NCBI RefSeq assembly: GCF_005239225.2
Contig: NC_133293.1
Coordinates: 3,224,001 to 3,288,000, forward strand
Source: Populus alba
Taxonomy: Eukaryota; Streptophyta; Magnoliopsida; Malpighiales; Salicaceae
Direction: 5' to 3'
Length of the DNA: 64,000 nt
This document shows positions 1-9,261 of this stretch, one piece after another. Position 1 is the first letter of the stretch; every line of letters begins with the position of its first letter. A model generated the notes under the pieces. That model did not search any database. It saw only the letters and a list, made by a program, of their open reading frames with translations, and was not told the DNA's origin. Both the position numbers and the translations under genes were made by a program.

Positions 1-463
1 CTTATGGTTTCTCCTCAGACTTAAAAAAGTTGATCCTATCAAATTATAGCATAATGGTTACATTCAATAACACCATGCTTTACTTTTTTCTCTTTCGAAT
101 AGTGGTGACAATCGAAGATCAACTCAACCTTTTTCTATCACTTTAAATATGCCTCAGGATCATTCCTCCCTTAAAATTCTAGGATTTTCATCTTAATACT
201 TTCCAAGTTTCTTTCCAAGCTATCACAATACCTAAAATCTCTTCTTACACCCCTATGGCCGAACTCTTTATCTTGTTGAAATCCCTCATCTCTTTGATTT
301 CTAGGTTGTTGAAATTTGTCACCTTGGGCAATTGATGCATGGTCAAGATCTTCAGCTTCTTCATCTTTATTATCATTAAAGTCATCTAAAGATAGGGTAG
401 CACGTCTTTCTAGCCTTCTAACATTAGAACCCCTTCAGACTAACCCCTCTCGCAAACTTGGCA
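1..463 (-). pseudogene. Decayed Ty3/gypsy gag fragment
   Basis: No open frame survives. Around 80-200 the plus strand closely follows 8455-8570, the antisense of the Gypsy-A gag region encoding the 'FDCHNYSEAKKVKL' stretch; both share words such as aaatatgcctc. The remainder (200-460) is arginine-rich-linker-like and fits the gag N-terminal side. It ends at the poly-T of LINE-A, so it is probably the sequence into which LINE-A inserted. The gag assignment rests on similarity to the better copy in this window only. Confidence 0.5.
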
Positions 464-704
464 TTTTTTTTTTTTGGGTAAGCTGACTTATGTATTAAAA
501 GAAAATGATACAAAGAATATAATGGGCATACCCAAGATTTACAATGTGGACAGAAAATGAAAACCAACAAATGGCTTACAGGCTTAGCCACATAACAAAA
601 CAAAAACTTAGACCAACTAGATATGCTAGGGGTACAAAAACAACCAGCTAAACATCAAATTAAGAGTCCATGTTATTGACCCTCCAAAGTCTTTGGATCC
701 TTAT
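464..704 (-). repeat. LINE-A 3' UTR and poly-A tail
   Basis: Poly-T at 464-475 followed by ggtaagctgac and about 230 bp that match the reverse complement of LINE-2's 3' UTR at 10314-10540 almost base for base. It ends at the ccttat where the solo LTR is inserted. The same 3' end recurs at 16344-16590 and, in miniature, at 4291-4308. Confidence 0.85.
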
Positions 705-1407
705 TGATGCCGAACCTCATGATCACGTGGGTCACCGCAACCCACAATCAAGATTGAGATCTTATCCCGGAAAGCCGAAATAGGTCTCATATGAGTGCGA
801 CACAATGGAAACCTGCCCCAAGGCACCAACACTATTGGAATGAGTAGAATGACGCCACGAAGCTATTTAATTTTCTATAAGTCAGATTCAGTTCGTTCAA
901 GAACTGAAGAATGCAAGAATCACTCTCACACGTTAAAACTGAAAAATTCAGAATAATAATCATCAAAGCTGCCGAAATTTTTGGCCTACATGAGTTTTAA
1001 ATAGTTCTTGAAAAGTTAAACCCTAATGGACCCTTTATGTGGACTTATATGAGGTCCACTCAAAACTAGCCCAAAACCCTAAAATGAAAAGCCCATAACT
1101 TAATCCAAACAAGCCTTGGATCCTAGCTTAAAACAAAGTATGAGCCTTGGGTTGTAGCTAACAAAATAAAATAAAACCCTTATCTCATGGCCCAAATAAG
1201 GTTGTATTGGACCCCTCTTGCACATGGATAAGATGTACTAGGATCTCCTCTTGATACTCCAATGGACCTTCCAATTCTGACTTGGTGGAAACCTTCAAAA
1301 CCAATGCATTCAATACGTCTTTCAATGTCTTTGTCTTGGACCGAGTCATTGGTCCATCTGGAACATGTAATGGATCCTTGCTGGTGTTTCTGGGCTGGTC
1401 CGCATCA
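705..1407 (-). mobile_element. Solo LTR of a Gypsy-A-related family
   Basis: The 703-bp segment begins tgatgccgaacc and ends gtccgcatca (TG...CA) and is flanked by the 5-bp duplication cttat at 700-704 and 1408-1412, inside the LINE-A 3' UTR. The U5-side end is homologous to the LTR ends at 2631, 14895 and 17484. The other end encodes, on the minus strand (1185-1407), a tail like the Gypsy-A integrase tail (GPMTRSKTKTLKDVLNAL). So this family's LTR also begins inside pol. A single LTR with target duplication fits LTR-LTR recombination. Confidence 0.8.
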
Positions 1408-1412
1408 CTTAT

Positions 1413-1872
1413 GTTTTCATCTGTTTGTTGAACATTCCTCATCAAAACAAGCTTATCGCGAATGATACATTCGATTTGATCAAAAACCAAAGTCGAAGCT
1501 TTAGACACATCTGCAAAGATCCTCGCGTTCCGTTCTTGCCAGATACAATGGCCAAGAAACCCAGTTTACAAGAAAAGTTGACGAAACTTTTGCCATGCCA
1601 AGAGACAGTGGCCAATCGAATCCATTCATCCAAGCTTTTTGTCATTCTGGGAATGTCGCATCTGTCACAAACATTCCACCATAATGCTTTCGTAAAGGAG
1701 AATTCAAAGAACAAGTGTTTGTGATCTTCATTATTGCGGAGACAGAGTGAGCACCTATTGGGACCATGAATACCAAACCGATGAAGTCTATCCTGTGTTG
1801 AGAGTTTCCGTTGGATAGCCACCCAAAGAAGAAATGCATGTCTTGGGACAGCATTCTTGAACCACACGATGT
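1413..1872 (-). pseudogene. LINE-A ORF2 C-terminus (zinc-binding RT-associated domain)
   Basis: The minus strand encodes the plant LINE ORF2 C-terminal domain: 'FKNAVPRHAFLLWVAIQ' followed by the Cys/His cluster 'NRCSLCLRNNEDHKHLFFE', the signature of the zf-RVT family that follows reverse transcriptase in plant L1 elements. It is near-identical in protein to LINE-2 at 9850-10300. Compared with LINE-2, the reading frame shifts near the 'LGFLAIVSGKNG' stretch. The N-terminal continuation of this domain is at 2310-2625, separated by a 437-bp insertion. Confidence 0.8.
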
Positions 1873-2309
1873 GATGTGCCGTGAATGATTTGAAAATCGG
1901 CAACAATGATTCTAACAAAAATGGATGAAGGATGGGTCTGGTTGTGTTGTCTTTCTTTTGGTATTTATGCTGGATTGTAGTGATTTTAGGTAAATAAGAT
2001 GGAGGATAGATTAGAATGATACTTTGATAAGTCGATCTGGACGCCACATAGATCAATCTAGGATTTCGACGCCACACTCTTTGTGATTGAAGAGTGATAA
2101 GTCAGGTAGGGTTCTTCACAAAACGAATTTGGAAGAACAACTCTTAATTCTCTGAATTAAGTTTTCAAATCTTGGCCAAAAGTGTTTATTTCATATTCTG
2201 ATACATATTTATCTTTGGAACATCCCTCCAAAGTTAGGTGAATTCAACATGATAGAAGTCAAGCCTAACAACTAGACTTTTAATAAAGCAAGTAGACAAA
2301 TTTAACTAA
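1873..2309. mobile_element. Unclassified 437-bp insertion with 10-bp target duplication
   Basis: The LINE-A coding sequence is interrupted between two copies of cacacgatgt (1863-1872 and 2310-2319). LINE-2 has the uninterrupted version at 9850-9860, so this is an insertion. The insert has no terminal inverted repeats, no poly-A and no long ORF that is its own. It holds two gacgccac words and a gataagtca near 2030-2105, resembling the conserved module of the gypsy LTRs here, but a 10-bp duplication is wrong for an LTR element. Class unknown. Confidence 0.65.
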
Positions 2310-2625
2310 CACACGATGTCATGCCAATCAACCATTTGATGATGAATTCTTAGTTGTTCCCAAGCTACTTTGACCGAGAAACTCTGATTTGGCGAATCCA
2401 ACCAAACAATCTCATCTTTTTGCCCCTTAGGAGTAGATGTGGAAGGAATAGCTTCTATAATGGGGTGCCAGCCAATAGCATGAGTGATAGGAATTCTCCA
2501 TTCTAAGTTATTAATCAGCACGTTCACTCTCGCGTTGTGATCCATACCTGAATCATAGATGAATCATTCACCATAAGTATCAACGAGCGGATTGTGAGGA
2601 TGCCAATTGTCAAACCATAGAGACG
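2310..2625 (-). pseudogene. LINE-A ORF2 middle segment
   Basis: Minus-strand translation 'NARVNVLINNLEWRIPITHA' and 'SPNQSFSVKVAWEQLRIHHQ' matches LINE-2 residues encoded at 9620-9845, between the reverse transcriptase and the zinc-binding domain. It abuts the Gypsy-A target duplication ttgtc at 2626-2630 on one side and the 437-bp insertion on the other. Confidence 0.8.
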
Positions 2626-2630
2626 TTGTC

Positions 2631-3622
2631 TGATGCGAACCTCGTGATCACGTGGTCACGCAACCCACACGTAAAGACACCAATTCCCGGAAAGCCAAGT
2701 AAATCAGATTTGATAGGAGTGTGACACAAAGATAAACTTGTACCTAGGCACCAGCACTATTGAAACATAAACCCCCAACCCAACGAATATTGATTCGCGA
2801 ACAAGAAGTATAAGGATGACGCCACGAAGCTAGTTGTTCTTCGATAAGTCATTTTCAGTTCTTTAGAGAACCAAGGAAGGGAGATTATCCCACCAACACA
2901 CAACAAGTGCAGCAAAGAAGTTTATTGATATGAAAATTGCGTAACCTTACATGTTTGGTTATGCCTCTATTTATACTGACTCTAGACTTAAAGAAACCCT
3001 AATGGACCCCCCTTAGGTGGACTTATATGAAACCCACTTACAATTGACCCAAATAAGTAATAATAACCCAAAAACTAAGAAGAAAATGATAAAAATAATA
3101 AAAATCCGAAAATTACCATCCTAAATATGCTAGAATCAAATTTGTGTTACTGCCTCCTTTCCTTTGATGTCCTTGATTAGCTTGGATAAATTTCCTTCTT
3201 TGTTGCTGATTTAATTACTTTCCTTCCTATGTTAGGAAAAGCATTAAATAGTCCTCCCCTCTTTAGGAATAAGATATGGCCAACTTCCTTACTTAATTAG
3301 GAGAATAAATTGCTGGCTTTTTATCCTTGTAGCATTAGGAAATAAAACAAGCCTAACAAGGCTGGTATTGGGCCGGACATATCAACCCCTTGTTCCACAT
3401 GAATTGGGCTCTTCTTGGACATGAACTAGATGAATTAAAGGCTGTTCTTCATGCTCCTTAAATGTCCCAAGCTCTTCTAGGTCCATCTTGCTCCATAAGT
3501 TCTGAACAAGCCCATTCAATGCTTCTTTAAGCTTCTTTGCCCTAGCTCTTGTGATTGGCCCAATTGGCACCTCCAATGGATCGTTGGCATGATTACGCTT
3601 GGTGTTGGGCTGATCCGCATCA
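2631..3622 (-). repeat. Gypsy-A 3' LTR (992 bp)
   Basis: Begins tgatgcgaacctc and ends gatccgcatca on the plus strand; in element orientation TGATGCGGAT...GTTCGCATCA, i.e. TG...CA. The upper end is set by the purine tract at 3623-3634 and confirmed by the identical boundary of the 5' LTR at 11587 next to its target duplication. The first 241 bp (element orientation) still encode the C-terminal tail of pol. Confidence 0.88.
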
Positions 3623-4266
3623 TCCCCTCTCTCTTCAAAAGGATTCGACCTCGAATCATCACCTACATCAAACAAAGTAAGATCAGAAACATTAAAGGTA
3701 GCACTAACACCATACTCACCTGGCAAATCAATTTTATAAGCATTGTCATTGATCCCCTCAAGGATCTGAAATGGCCCATCTCCTTGTGGTTGTAGCTTTG
3801 ATTTCCTATGGGCCGGAAATCTCTCCTTGCGCATATGTACCCAAACCCAATCGCCGGGCTGAAAGACAACATGTTTGCGCCCCTTATTGGCTTTGGTCGC
3901 ATACACACGATTTCTCCTTTCAATCTGTTGCCGCACACTCTCATGGAGTGTCTTCACCACCTGTGCTTTACGATTACCATCCAAACTAACCCTTTCATCA
4001 ATAGGCAAAGGAATCAAATCCATTGGAGTTAAAGGGTTAAACCCATACACAATTTCAAATGGTGAAAATTCAGTAGTAGAGTGCACACTACGATTATATG
4101 CAAACTCTATAAATGGCAAACAATCTTCCCAATTCTTTAAGTTCTTTTGAATGACAGCACGCAAAAGTTGTGTTAAGGTCCTATTAACTACTTCGGTTTG
4201 TCCATCTGTTTGGGGGTGACAAGTAGTTGAAAACAACAGTTTAGTACCCAATTTTCCCCATAACAC
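3382..4266 (-). pseudogene. pol: Gypsy-A integrase C-terminal half, ending inside the 3' LTR
   Basis: Open for 294 codons. It holds the end of the integrase core ('HPQTDGQTEVVNRTL', containing the catalytic Glu), the typical 'TEFSPFEIVYGFNPLTP' and the GPF-type SH3-like region ('GDGPFQILEGINDNAYKID'), then 'SATFNVSDLTLFD' and a tail with GPITRARAK. The last 80 codons lie inside the 3' LTR; the stop codon is at 3382-3384. The upstream half of integrase is separated by the LINE micro-insertion at 4291-4308. No obvious chromodomain signature is visible. The first Met is not a real start: this is the continuation of the polyprotein. Confidence 0.85.
3623..3634 (-). promoter_or_regulatory. Polypurine tract of Gypsy-A
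   Basis: Plus strand tcccctctctct reads AGAGAGAGGGGA on the element strand, immediately before the LTR start TGATGCGG. It primes plus-strand DNA synthesis in LTR retrotransposons. It lies within the pol reading frame (codons for 'NPFEERGD'). Confidence 0.8.
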
Positions 4267-4269
4267 CTT

Positions 4270-5375
4270 TCAAAAATAGCTAAGGAACTTTTTTTTTTTT
4301 GGTAAGCTAAAATAGCTAAGGAACTTAACATCTCTATCAGAAACAATGCTCTTAGGGACCCCGTGAAGTCGTACTATCTTCCTAAAGAACAAATCAGCAA
4401 TGTTAGTGGCATCATCGATTTTATGACATGGAATAAAGTGTGCCATCTTTGAAAGCCTATCAACAACTACAAAGATTGAATCCCTACCCCGTTTTGACCT
4501 AGGTAAACCTAAGACGAAATCCATCGAAATGTCTACCCATGGCTCCTTAGGTACAAGTAAAGGGGTGTACAAGCCATGTGGTTGAGTCCTAGACTTTGCT
4601 TTCCTACAAGTTATGCATTTATCACATATGCGCTGCACATCCCTTTTCATTTTAGGCCAATAAAAATGCTCATGCAACACATCCAAAGTCTTAACAACAC
4701 CAAAATGCCCCATCAAACCGCCCCCATGTGCTTCACGTACAAGCAATTCACGCATAGAACTTAATGGAACACACAATCGACTCTCTTTAAACAAATATCC
4801 ATCAAGTCTATAAAACTTCCCAAAAGCCGAAGTTTCGCAAGCATTGTAAACATTAGCAAAATCACTATCATCCTTGTACAATTCTTTTGTGTGTTCAAAT
4901 CCTAGAAATCTAGCATCCAAAGTAGATAAAAGAACATACTTGCGTGAAAGTGCATCAGCCACAATGTTTTCTTTTCCTTGCTTATACTTGATCACATACG
5001 GAAATGTTTCAATAAATTCCACCCATTTGGCATGTCTCCTACTCAACTTACCTTGCCCTTTCAAGTGCTTCAATGATTCATGATCAGAATGTATCACAAA
5101 CTCCTTGGGCCACAGGTAATGTTGCCACGTCTCTAGAGTTCATACCAAGGCATAGAGCTCCTTGTCATATGTAGGGTAATTCAAAGCTGCCCTATTAAGT
5201 TTTTCGCTGAAATACGCAATAGGCCTTTTATCCTGCATTAACACAGCTCCTATACATTAACCTGACGCATCACATTCAACTTCAAAAGCTCTCGTAAAGT
5301 CTGGCAAAGCTAAAACAGGTGCCGAACAAAGTTTATCTTTCAACAAATTAAAAGCCTTATCATGTTCATCATTCC
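4270..5375 (-). pseudogene. pol: Gypsy-A RNase H and integrase N-terminal half
   Basis: Minus-strand translation from about 5375: '[19 protein letters not shown]', RNase H with 'EVECDASG' followed by an in-frame stop, '[20 protein letters not shown]', then '[20 protein letters not shown]'. The integrase zinc finger follows (H-x-H in '[13 protein letters not shown]', C-x2-C in 'CDKCITC'), with core residues in '[11 protein letters not shown]' and '[10 protein letters not shown]'. The uninterrupted part is 4270-5097. At 5375 the frame jumps from the end of the RT palm directly to the RNase H linker, so roughly 120 codons of the RT thumb/connection are deleted. Confidence 0.82.
4291..4308 (-). 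mobile_element. 18-nt LINE micro-insertion (8 nt of 3' end plus poly-A)
   Basis: The integrase coding sequence is duplicated as aaaatagctaaggaactt at 4273-4290 and 4309-4326. Between the copies lies ten T followed by ggtaagct, which is the reverse complement of the last 8 nt and poly-A of the LINE family here (AGCTTACC-A10; compare 10530-10546). An 18-bp TSD plus LINE 3' end plus poly-A is the mark of target-primed reverse transcription that stopped almost at once. In protein the duplication appears as KFLSYF twice. Confidence 0.85.
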
Positions 5376-5589
5376 ATATAATTGCTCACTACGCAACACA
5401 CTAAGTACATTACGCAAATGATCAAGATGCTCATTTAAGTTTTTGCTATAGATCAAAATGTCATCAAAATACACAACAACAAACTTACCTATAAACGCAC
5501 GCAATACATGATTCATTAAATGCATAAACGTGCTAGGCGCGTTCGTAAGTCCAAACGGCATGACTAACCATTCATACAACCCATGCTTA
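5376..5589 (-). pseudogene. pol: Gypsy-A reverse transcriptase, second part
   Basis: Encodes '[20 protein letters not shown]' and '[15 protein letters not shown]', the RT motif with catalytic Asp pair (FDD). The first part of the RT lies beyond the PIF/Harbinger insertion (6488 onward, ending WKTAFKTK), and the two halves join in frame across the TTA duplication. After 'LRSEQLY' the sequence is deleted into the RNase H region. Confidence 0.85.
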
Positions 5590-6487
5590 GGCTCCGTTTG
5601 TTTGCAGGAAAGTGAATTCCTTTTGGAAAGTGAATTCCGGGGAAAGTAAATTCCTGGAAAGTGAATTCTGGAAAAGTATTTTCCGATGTTTGGTAGTGTT
5701 ATGGAAAATGAACTGGAAAACACTTTCCAGTGTTTGGTTGTACTATGGAAAATGAACTGGAAAATAATTTATTAATGAATTAATTTTTTTTTTTCAAATT
5801 TATCTAATATAATATATAAAATATTTAATATAAAATATTTAATCACTTACAATAAAAAAAATGAAATCTAAAATGTATAATGATGATTTTTTTTATTATA
5901 TTCTATATTCATACATAGATTATTTTATAAAATATAACTATATATATCATATCATATTATAGAGAAATAAGCTTGTGAAATTTTTTTTACTATTCCATGA
6001 AAACTATTTATAATTCCATTACGTACGAAATACATCTGACAAAACCTATAGTTTTAATAATATTTTTAGCATGTAATAAAATTGGATAAAATATTAAGGT
6101 ATAAAATTCACTCTAAACTATTTTTTTTAAATATTAAAAAAATAGCACATTGTAAAAAAAAAAAACCCACATGCAAGTGAACAGTGCAAGAAAACTGCAT
6201 TGTTCACTTTTTTTCAATGAACAGTATACGTAATACACTGTTCATGTTAATTGCACTATTCATTGAACAGTGCAATTAACATGAACAGTTACTTTTCACC
6301 TCTGGCCACTGTCGGAAAGTGTTTTCCTTTCTTTAACTGAAGGAAAACACTTTCCTTTCTCAATGTTATTAATTTTAAGTTAACCGGAAACCACTTTCCT
6401 TTGACCACTTTCCTTTGTTGCTGCCAAACACAGGAAAAGCAGGAAAGTGAATTCCGGGAATTCACTTTCCTGCAATCAAACACAGCC
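5590..6487. mobile_element. PIF/Harbinger-like non-autonomous DNA element (898 bp)
   Basis: Terminal inverted repeats: GGCTCCGTTTGTTTGCAGGA at the left and, reverse-complemented, GGCTGTGTTTGATTGCAGGA at the right. TSD TTA at 5587-5589 and 6488-6490, the size and sequence typical of PIF/Harbinger. Removing one TTA and the insert restores the gypsy RT frame ([16 protein letters not shown]). Subterminal ends carry several copies of gaaagtgaattcc. The interior is AT-rich without transposase coding and contains a perfect hairpin (6237-6289). Confidence 0.85.
6237..6289. repeat. Perfect 21-bp hairpin inside the PIF/Harbinger element
   Basis: Left arm 6237-6257 (ACTGTTCATGTTAATTGCACT, 21 nt minus its last base shown elsewhere as its complement) pairs perfectly with 6269-6289 across an 11-nt loop. 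Further partial copies of the cagtgcaa/tgttca words lie at 6180-6230. A read-through transcript of the gypsy would fold here. Confidence 0.75.
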
Positions 6488-7596
6488 TTAGTCTTAAATG
6501 CAGTTTTCCACTCATCACCCTCTTTCATCCTAATTTGATGGTACCCACTTTTTAGATCAATCTTAGAGAAAATACATGATCCATGTAACTCATCTAGCAT
6601 GTCATCAAGCCTAGGAATAGGATGTCGATACTTTACCGTTATGTTATCGACGGCACGACAATCAACACACATCCTCCATGTTCCATCCTTTTTAGGCACA
6701 AGTAGCACTGGCACAGCACAAGGACTCATACTCTCATGAATGTAACCCTTCATCATCAACTCATCTACTTGCCTTTGAAGCTCCTTTGTCTCCTCGGGGT
6801 TGCTTCTATAGGCTGGACGGTTAGGAATCGAAGCTCCAGGCACAAGGTCAATTTGATGTTCAATTCCCCTTAATGGTGGTAATCCATTAGGGATGTCTTC
6901 AGGAAATACATCATCAAACTCCTGCATCAAAGAAACAACCACACTAGGAATAGCAGAATCAAGATCGTTAGTGTTAAAATAAGCCTCCTTATACACAAGT
7001 AAGATCATTGGCTTATTAGTGAAAAATGCAGATCTGATTTGAGATCCTTTTGCATAAAAATTAGGTTGTTTCTTTAATTTTTCCACACTACTATCATCAC
7101 ACAAGCTTACTTTCTTCACTCCTCGGTTTTTACCTTCACTCTCAACTGGTTTTATTAATGATTCAGGTTTAGCCGAATCTGATGGTTTTCTCTCACCATT
7201 GTCCTCACGTGAATTTTCACTCTTCCCATCCTCACGTTCTTTTTTTAATTTGATTTGATCATCATACACTTGTTTTGGAGAAAGAGGTACAAGAGTGATG
7301 GTTTTACCATCCTTTACAATAGTGAACCTATTTCTAAACCCATCATGAATCACTTTCCGATCAAACTGCCATGGACGCCCCAAAAGTAAGTGACTAGCAT
7401 GCATTGGGACTACATCACACAAAATCTCATCAGAATACTTCCCAATTGCAAACGCAATCAAAACCTGCTTAGTAACCCTCACTTCACCACATTCATTCAA
7501 CCATTGCAATCTATAAGGCCTCGTATGCTTAATACAACTCAGATTCAATTTCTTCACAAGGGTATCACTAGCAACATTAGCACAACTATCCATCAA
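6488..7596 (-). pseudogene. pol: Gypsy-A protease and reverse transcriptase N-terminal part
   Basis: Continuous minus-strand frame from 7596: aspartic-protease-like segment ('HASHLLLGRPWQFDRKVIHD'), a lysine/serine-rich linker, the RT entry 'FDDVFPEDIPNGLPPLRGIE', 'VPVLLVPKKDGTWRMCVDCR' and 'IFSKIDLKSGYHQIRMKEGD', ending at the Harbinger insertion. The protease active-site region lies at the gag/pol junction: gag ends '..SMIIDG' then TAG, while the next frame continues 'SCANVASDTLVKK'. So a small indel breaks gag-pol at the catalytic Asp motif. Confidence 0.85.
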
Positions 7597-8890
7597 TTAT
7601 CATGCTACATACCTTGTTTTGGATATGACATCGAGTGTGAAATATATTTTCCCGTTGCTGATCTACATCATCTTCTTTGATTTGCATGTTCAGCGCACGC
7701 CTTATAACCAAGGCCTCTCCCTCAACAGGATATGCAATCTCCTCATCACTACAATCCACCAAAGGTGGCATCTCTTCACTTTCAGATTTGTCACTTTCAG
7801 ATTCAACCTCCCCATTGTCTCTTGTAAGCATAACTCTTCGGTTTGGACACTGAGATGCAATGTGCCCCTTCCCTAAACACTTAAAGCATTTAATATCTCT
7901 ATCACGATTAGGTTGATATTCAAATTTACCTTTCCCATCCGTATGAGTATCCTTTTTGGCCTTAGGTGGTTCGACCCTTGCATAAGGCTTTGGTTGGGCA
8001 GCCCCCTCTGTCTTAAAATTCGGCCTCCATATTGAGGAAGATGATGCCGAATTGGTCTGAAAACGTGTACTGAGCCTTCTCTTTATTTGCCTCTCCACCT
8101 TCGTTGCCATATGGACCATGTCCTCCAATTCCACACAATGTTGTAATTCTACAACATTCGCAATGTCTCTATTCAGCCCATTTAGAAATCTAGCCATAGT
8201 AGCTTCCCAATCCTCAATCACATTGGCCCGAATCATGGCGATCTCCATCTCCTTGAAATACTCATCCACAGACCTAGAACCCTGATTCAAACCCTGCAAT
8301 TTCAGATACAAATCTCTATAATAGTGGTTAGGCACAAATCGCCTTCTCATCAACACTTTCATCTCCTCCCACGACACTACCGGCCTCTCTCCACTCCTCC
8401 TTCTACTAATAACATTCTGATCCCACCAAATCAGTGCATAATCCGTGAATTCGATGACAACCAATTTCACTTTCTTTGCCTCCGAATAGTTATGGCAATC
8501 AAAAATCCAATCCACCTTTTTCTCCCACTCCAAATATGCCTCGGGATTGTTTTTACCTTGAAAAGAAGGTATTTTCAGTTTGATAGTATCCAAATCACCA
8601 TCTAAATCAGCGTGTCCCCCAACACCACGGAAATTTTCCCTTTGGCCGAATTGGCCCCTAGTTCTATTCTCAAAACCCCTTCGGTTTCTAGGCTGCCGAA
8701 AACCTTTCCGATGACCTATGGCCTCATCCTCAAAACCACCATCACCAATATCATCAACGGCCTCCTCAAAAAACTCATAATCAGCCCACCGTGGCCTTTC
8801 GGCCCTACTGCCACTGTTTTCTTTCGGTTCAGCCCCAAGCTTCCTCACATTTTGGGTGCTTGTACCAGCCTCGTTACCACGTTTCTCCAC
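7586..8890 (-). CDS. gag: Gypsy-A Gag (frame intact, 434 codons)
   Basis: Capsid-type retrotransposon gag domain in the middle ('PEAYLEWEKKVDWIFDCHNY', 'DEYFKEMEIAMIRAN', residues about 110-270) and a single CCHC zinc knuckle 'CFKCLGKGHIASQC' (C-x2-C-x4-H-x4-C) near residue 340. The N-terminus is Arg/Gly-rich. The Met at 8890 is a plausible start, followed upstream by the leader. In a complete element this would form the particle and package RNA; here it is followed by a stop at the protease active site, so Gag alone could be made. The 5' LTR promoter side is damaged, so expression is doubtful. Confidence 0.85.
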   Translation of the reverse strand: MEKRGNEAGTSTQNVRKLGAEPKENSGSRAERPRWADYEFFEEAVDDIGDGGFEDEAIGHRKGFRQPRNRRGFENRTRGQFGQRENFRGVGGHADLDGDLDTIKLKIPSFQGKNNPEAYLEWEKKVDWIFDCHNYSEAKKVKLVVIEFTDYALIWWDQNVISRRRSGERPVVSWEEMKVLMRRRFVPNHYYRDLYLKLQGLNQGSRSVDEYFKEMEIAMIRANVIEDWEATMARFLNGLNRDIANVVELQHCVELEDMVHMATKVERQIKRRLSTRFQTNSASSSSIWRPNFKTEGAAQPKPYARVEPPKAKKDTHTDGKGKFEYQPNRDRDIKCFKCLGKGHIASQCPNRRVMLTRDNGEVESESDKSESEEMPPLVDCSDEEIAYPVEGEALVIRRALNMQIKEDDVDQQRENIFHTRCHIQNKVCSMIIDG

Positions 8891-9244
8891 CCTATTAGTC
8901 TGTCACACAAGTTTCCCATCACAAAATTCATCCTCTCAATCATTTGTGTCATGGCTTGCATTTGGAACGTAAGTTCTCCCTCGGGATGGGGTGGTGTGTT
9001 GTTTTGATCTGACATGATAATACCTGCAAAAGTTGGTCAGTGGTAAAAAAAAAAATATCCTCACGTCGCTCGTGTTTCGCTCAAACACTCTGAATGTCCT
9101 CACACGCTCACACCTCTTGTCTCACTTTCTTACGGTTCTTGCGAAACTGAAACCAACACCAAATAAAACCAACTTGGCAGCGCAATCCAAATATATCTAT
9201 ATATATGACTCAAGAAGCAATAAAAACCAGAAAACAAGCAAAAC
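8891..9244 (-). other. Gypsy-A leader, gag-proximal part
   Basis: Non-coding on the element strand, between the gag start and the LINE-2 insertion. Plus-strand frames here are the antisense of gag and chance ORFs. The remainder of the leader is at 10564-11074. Confidence 0.6.
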
Positions 9245-9261
9245 GAAACTGCGATGATAGT

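Noticed and set aside
3384..3384. TGATATG at 3384 as the Gypsy-A LTR start
   Set aside because: Looks plausible as TG, but the PPT lies at 3623-3634 and the 5' LTR with TSD ends at the equivalent of 3622, so the LTR is 241 bp longer.
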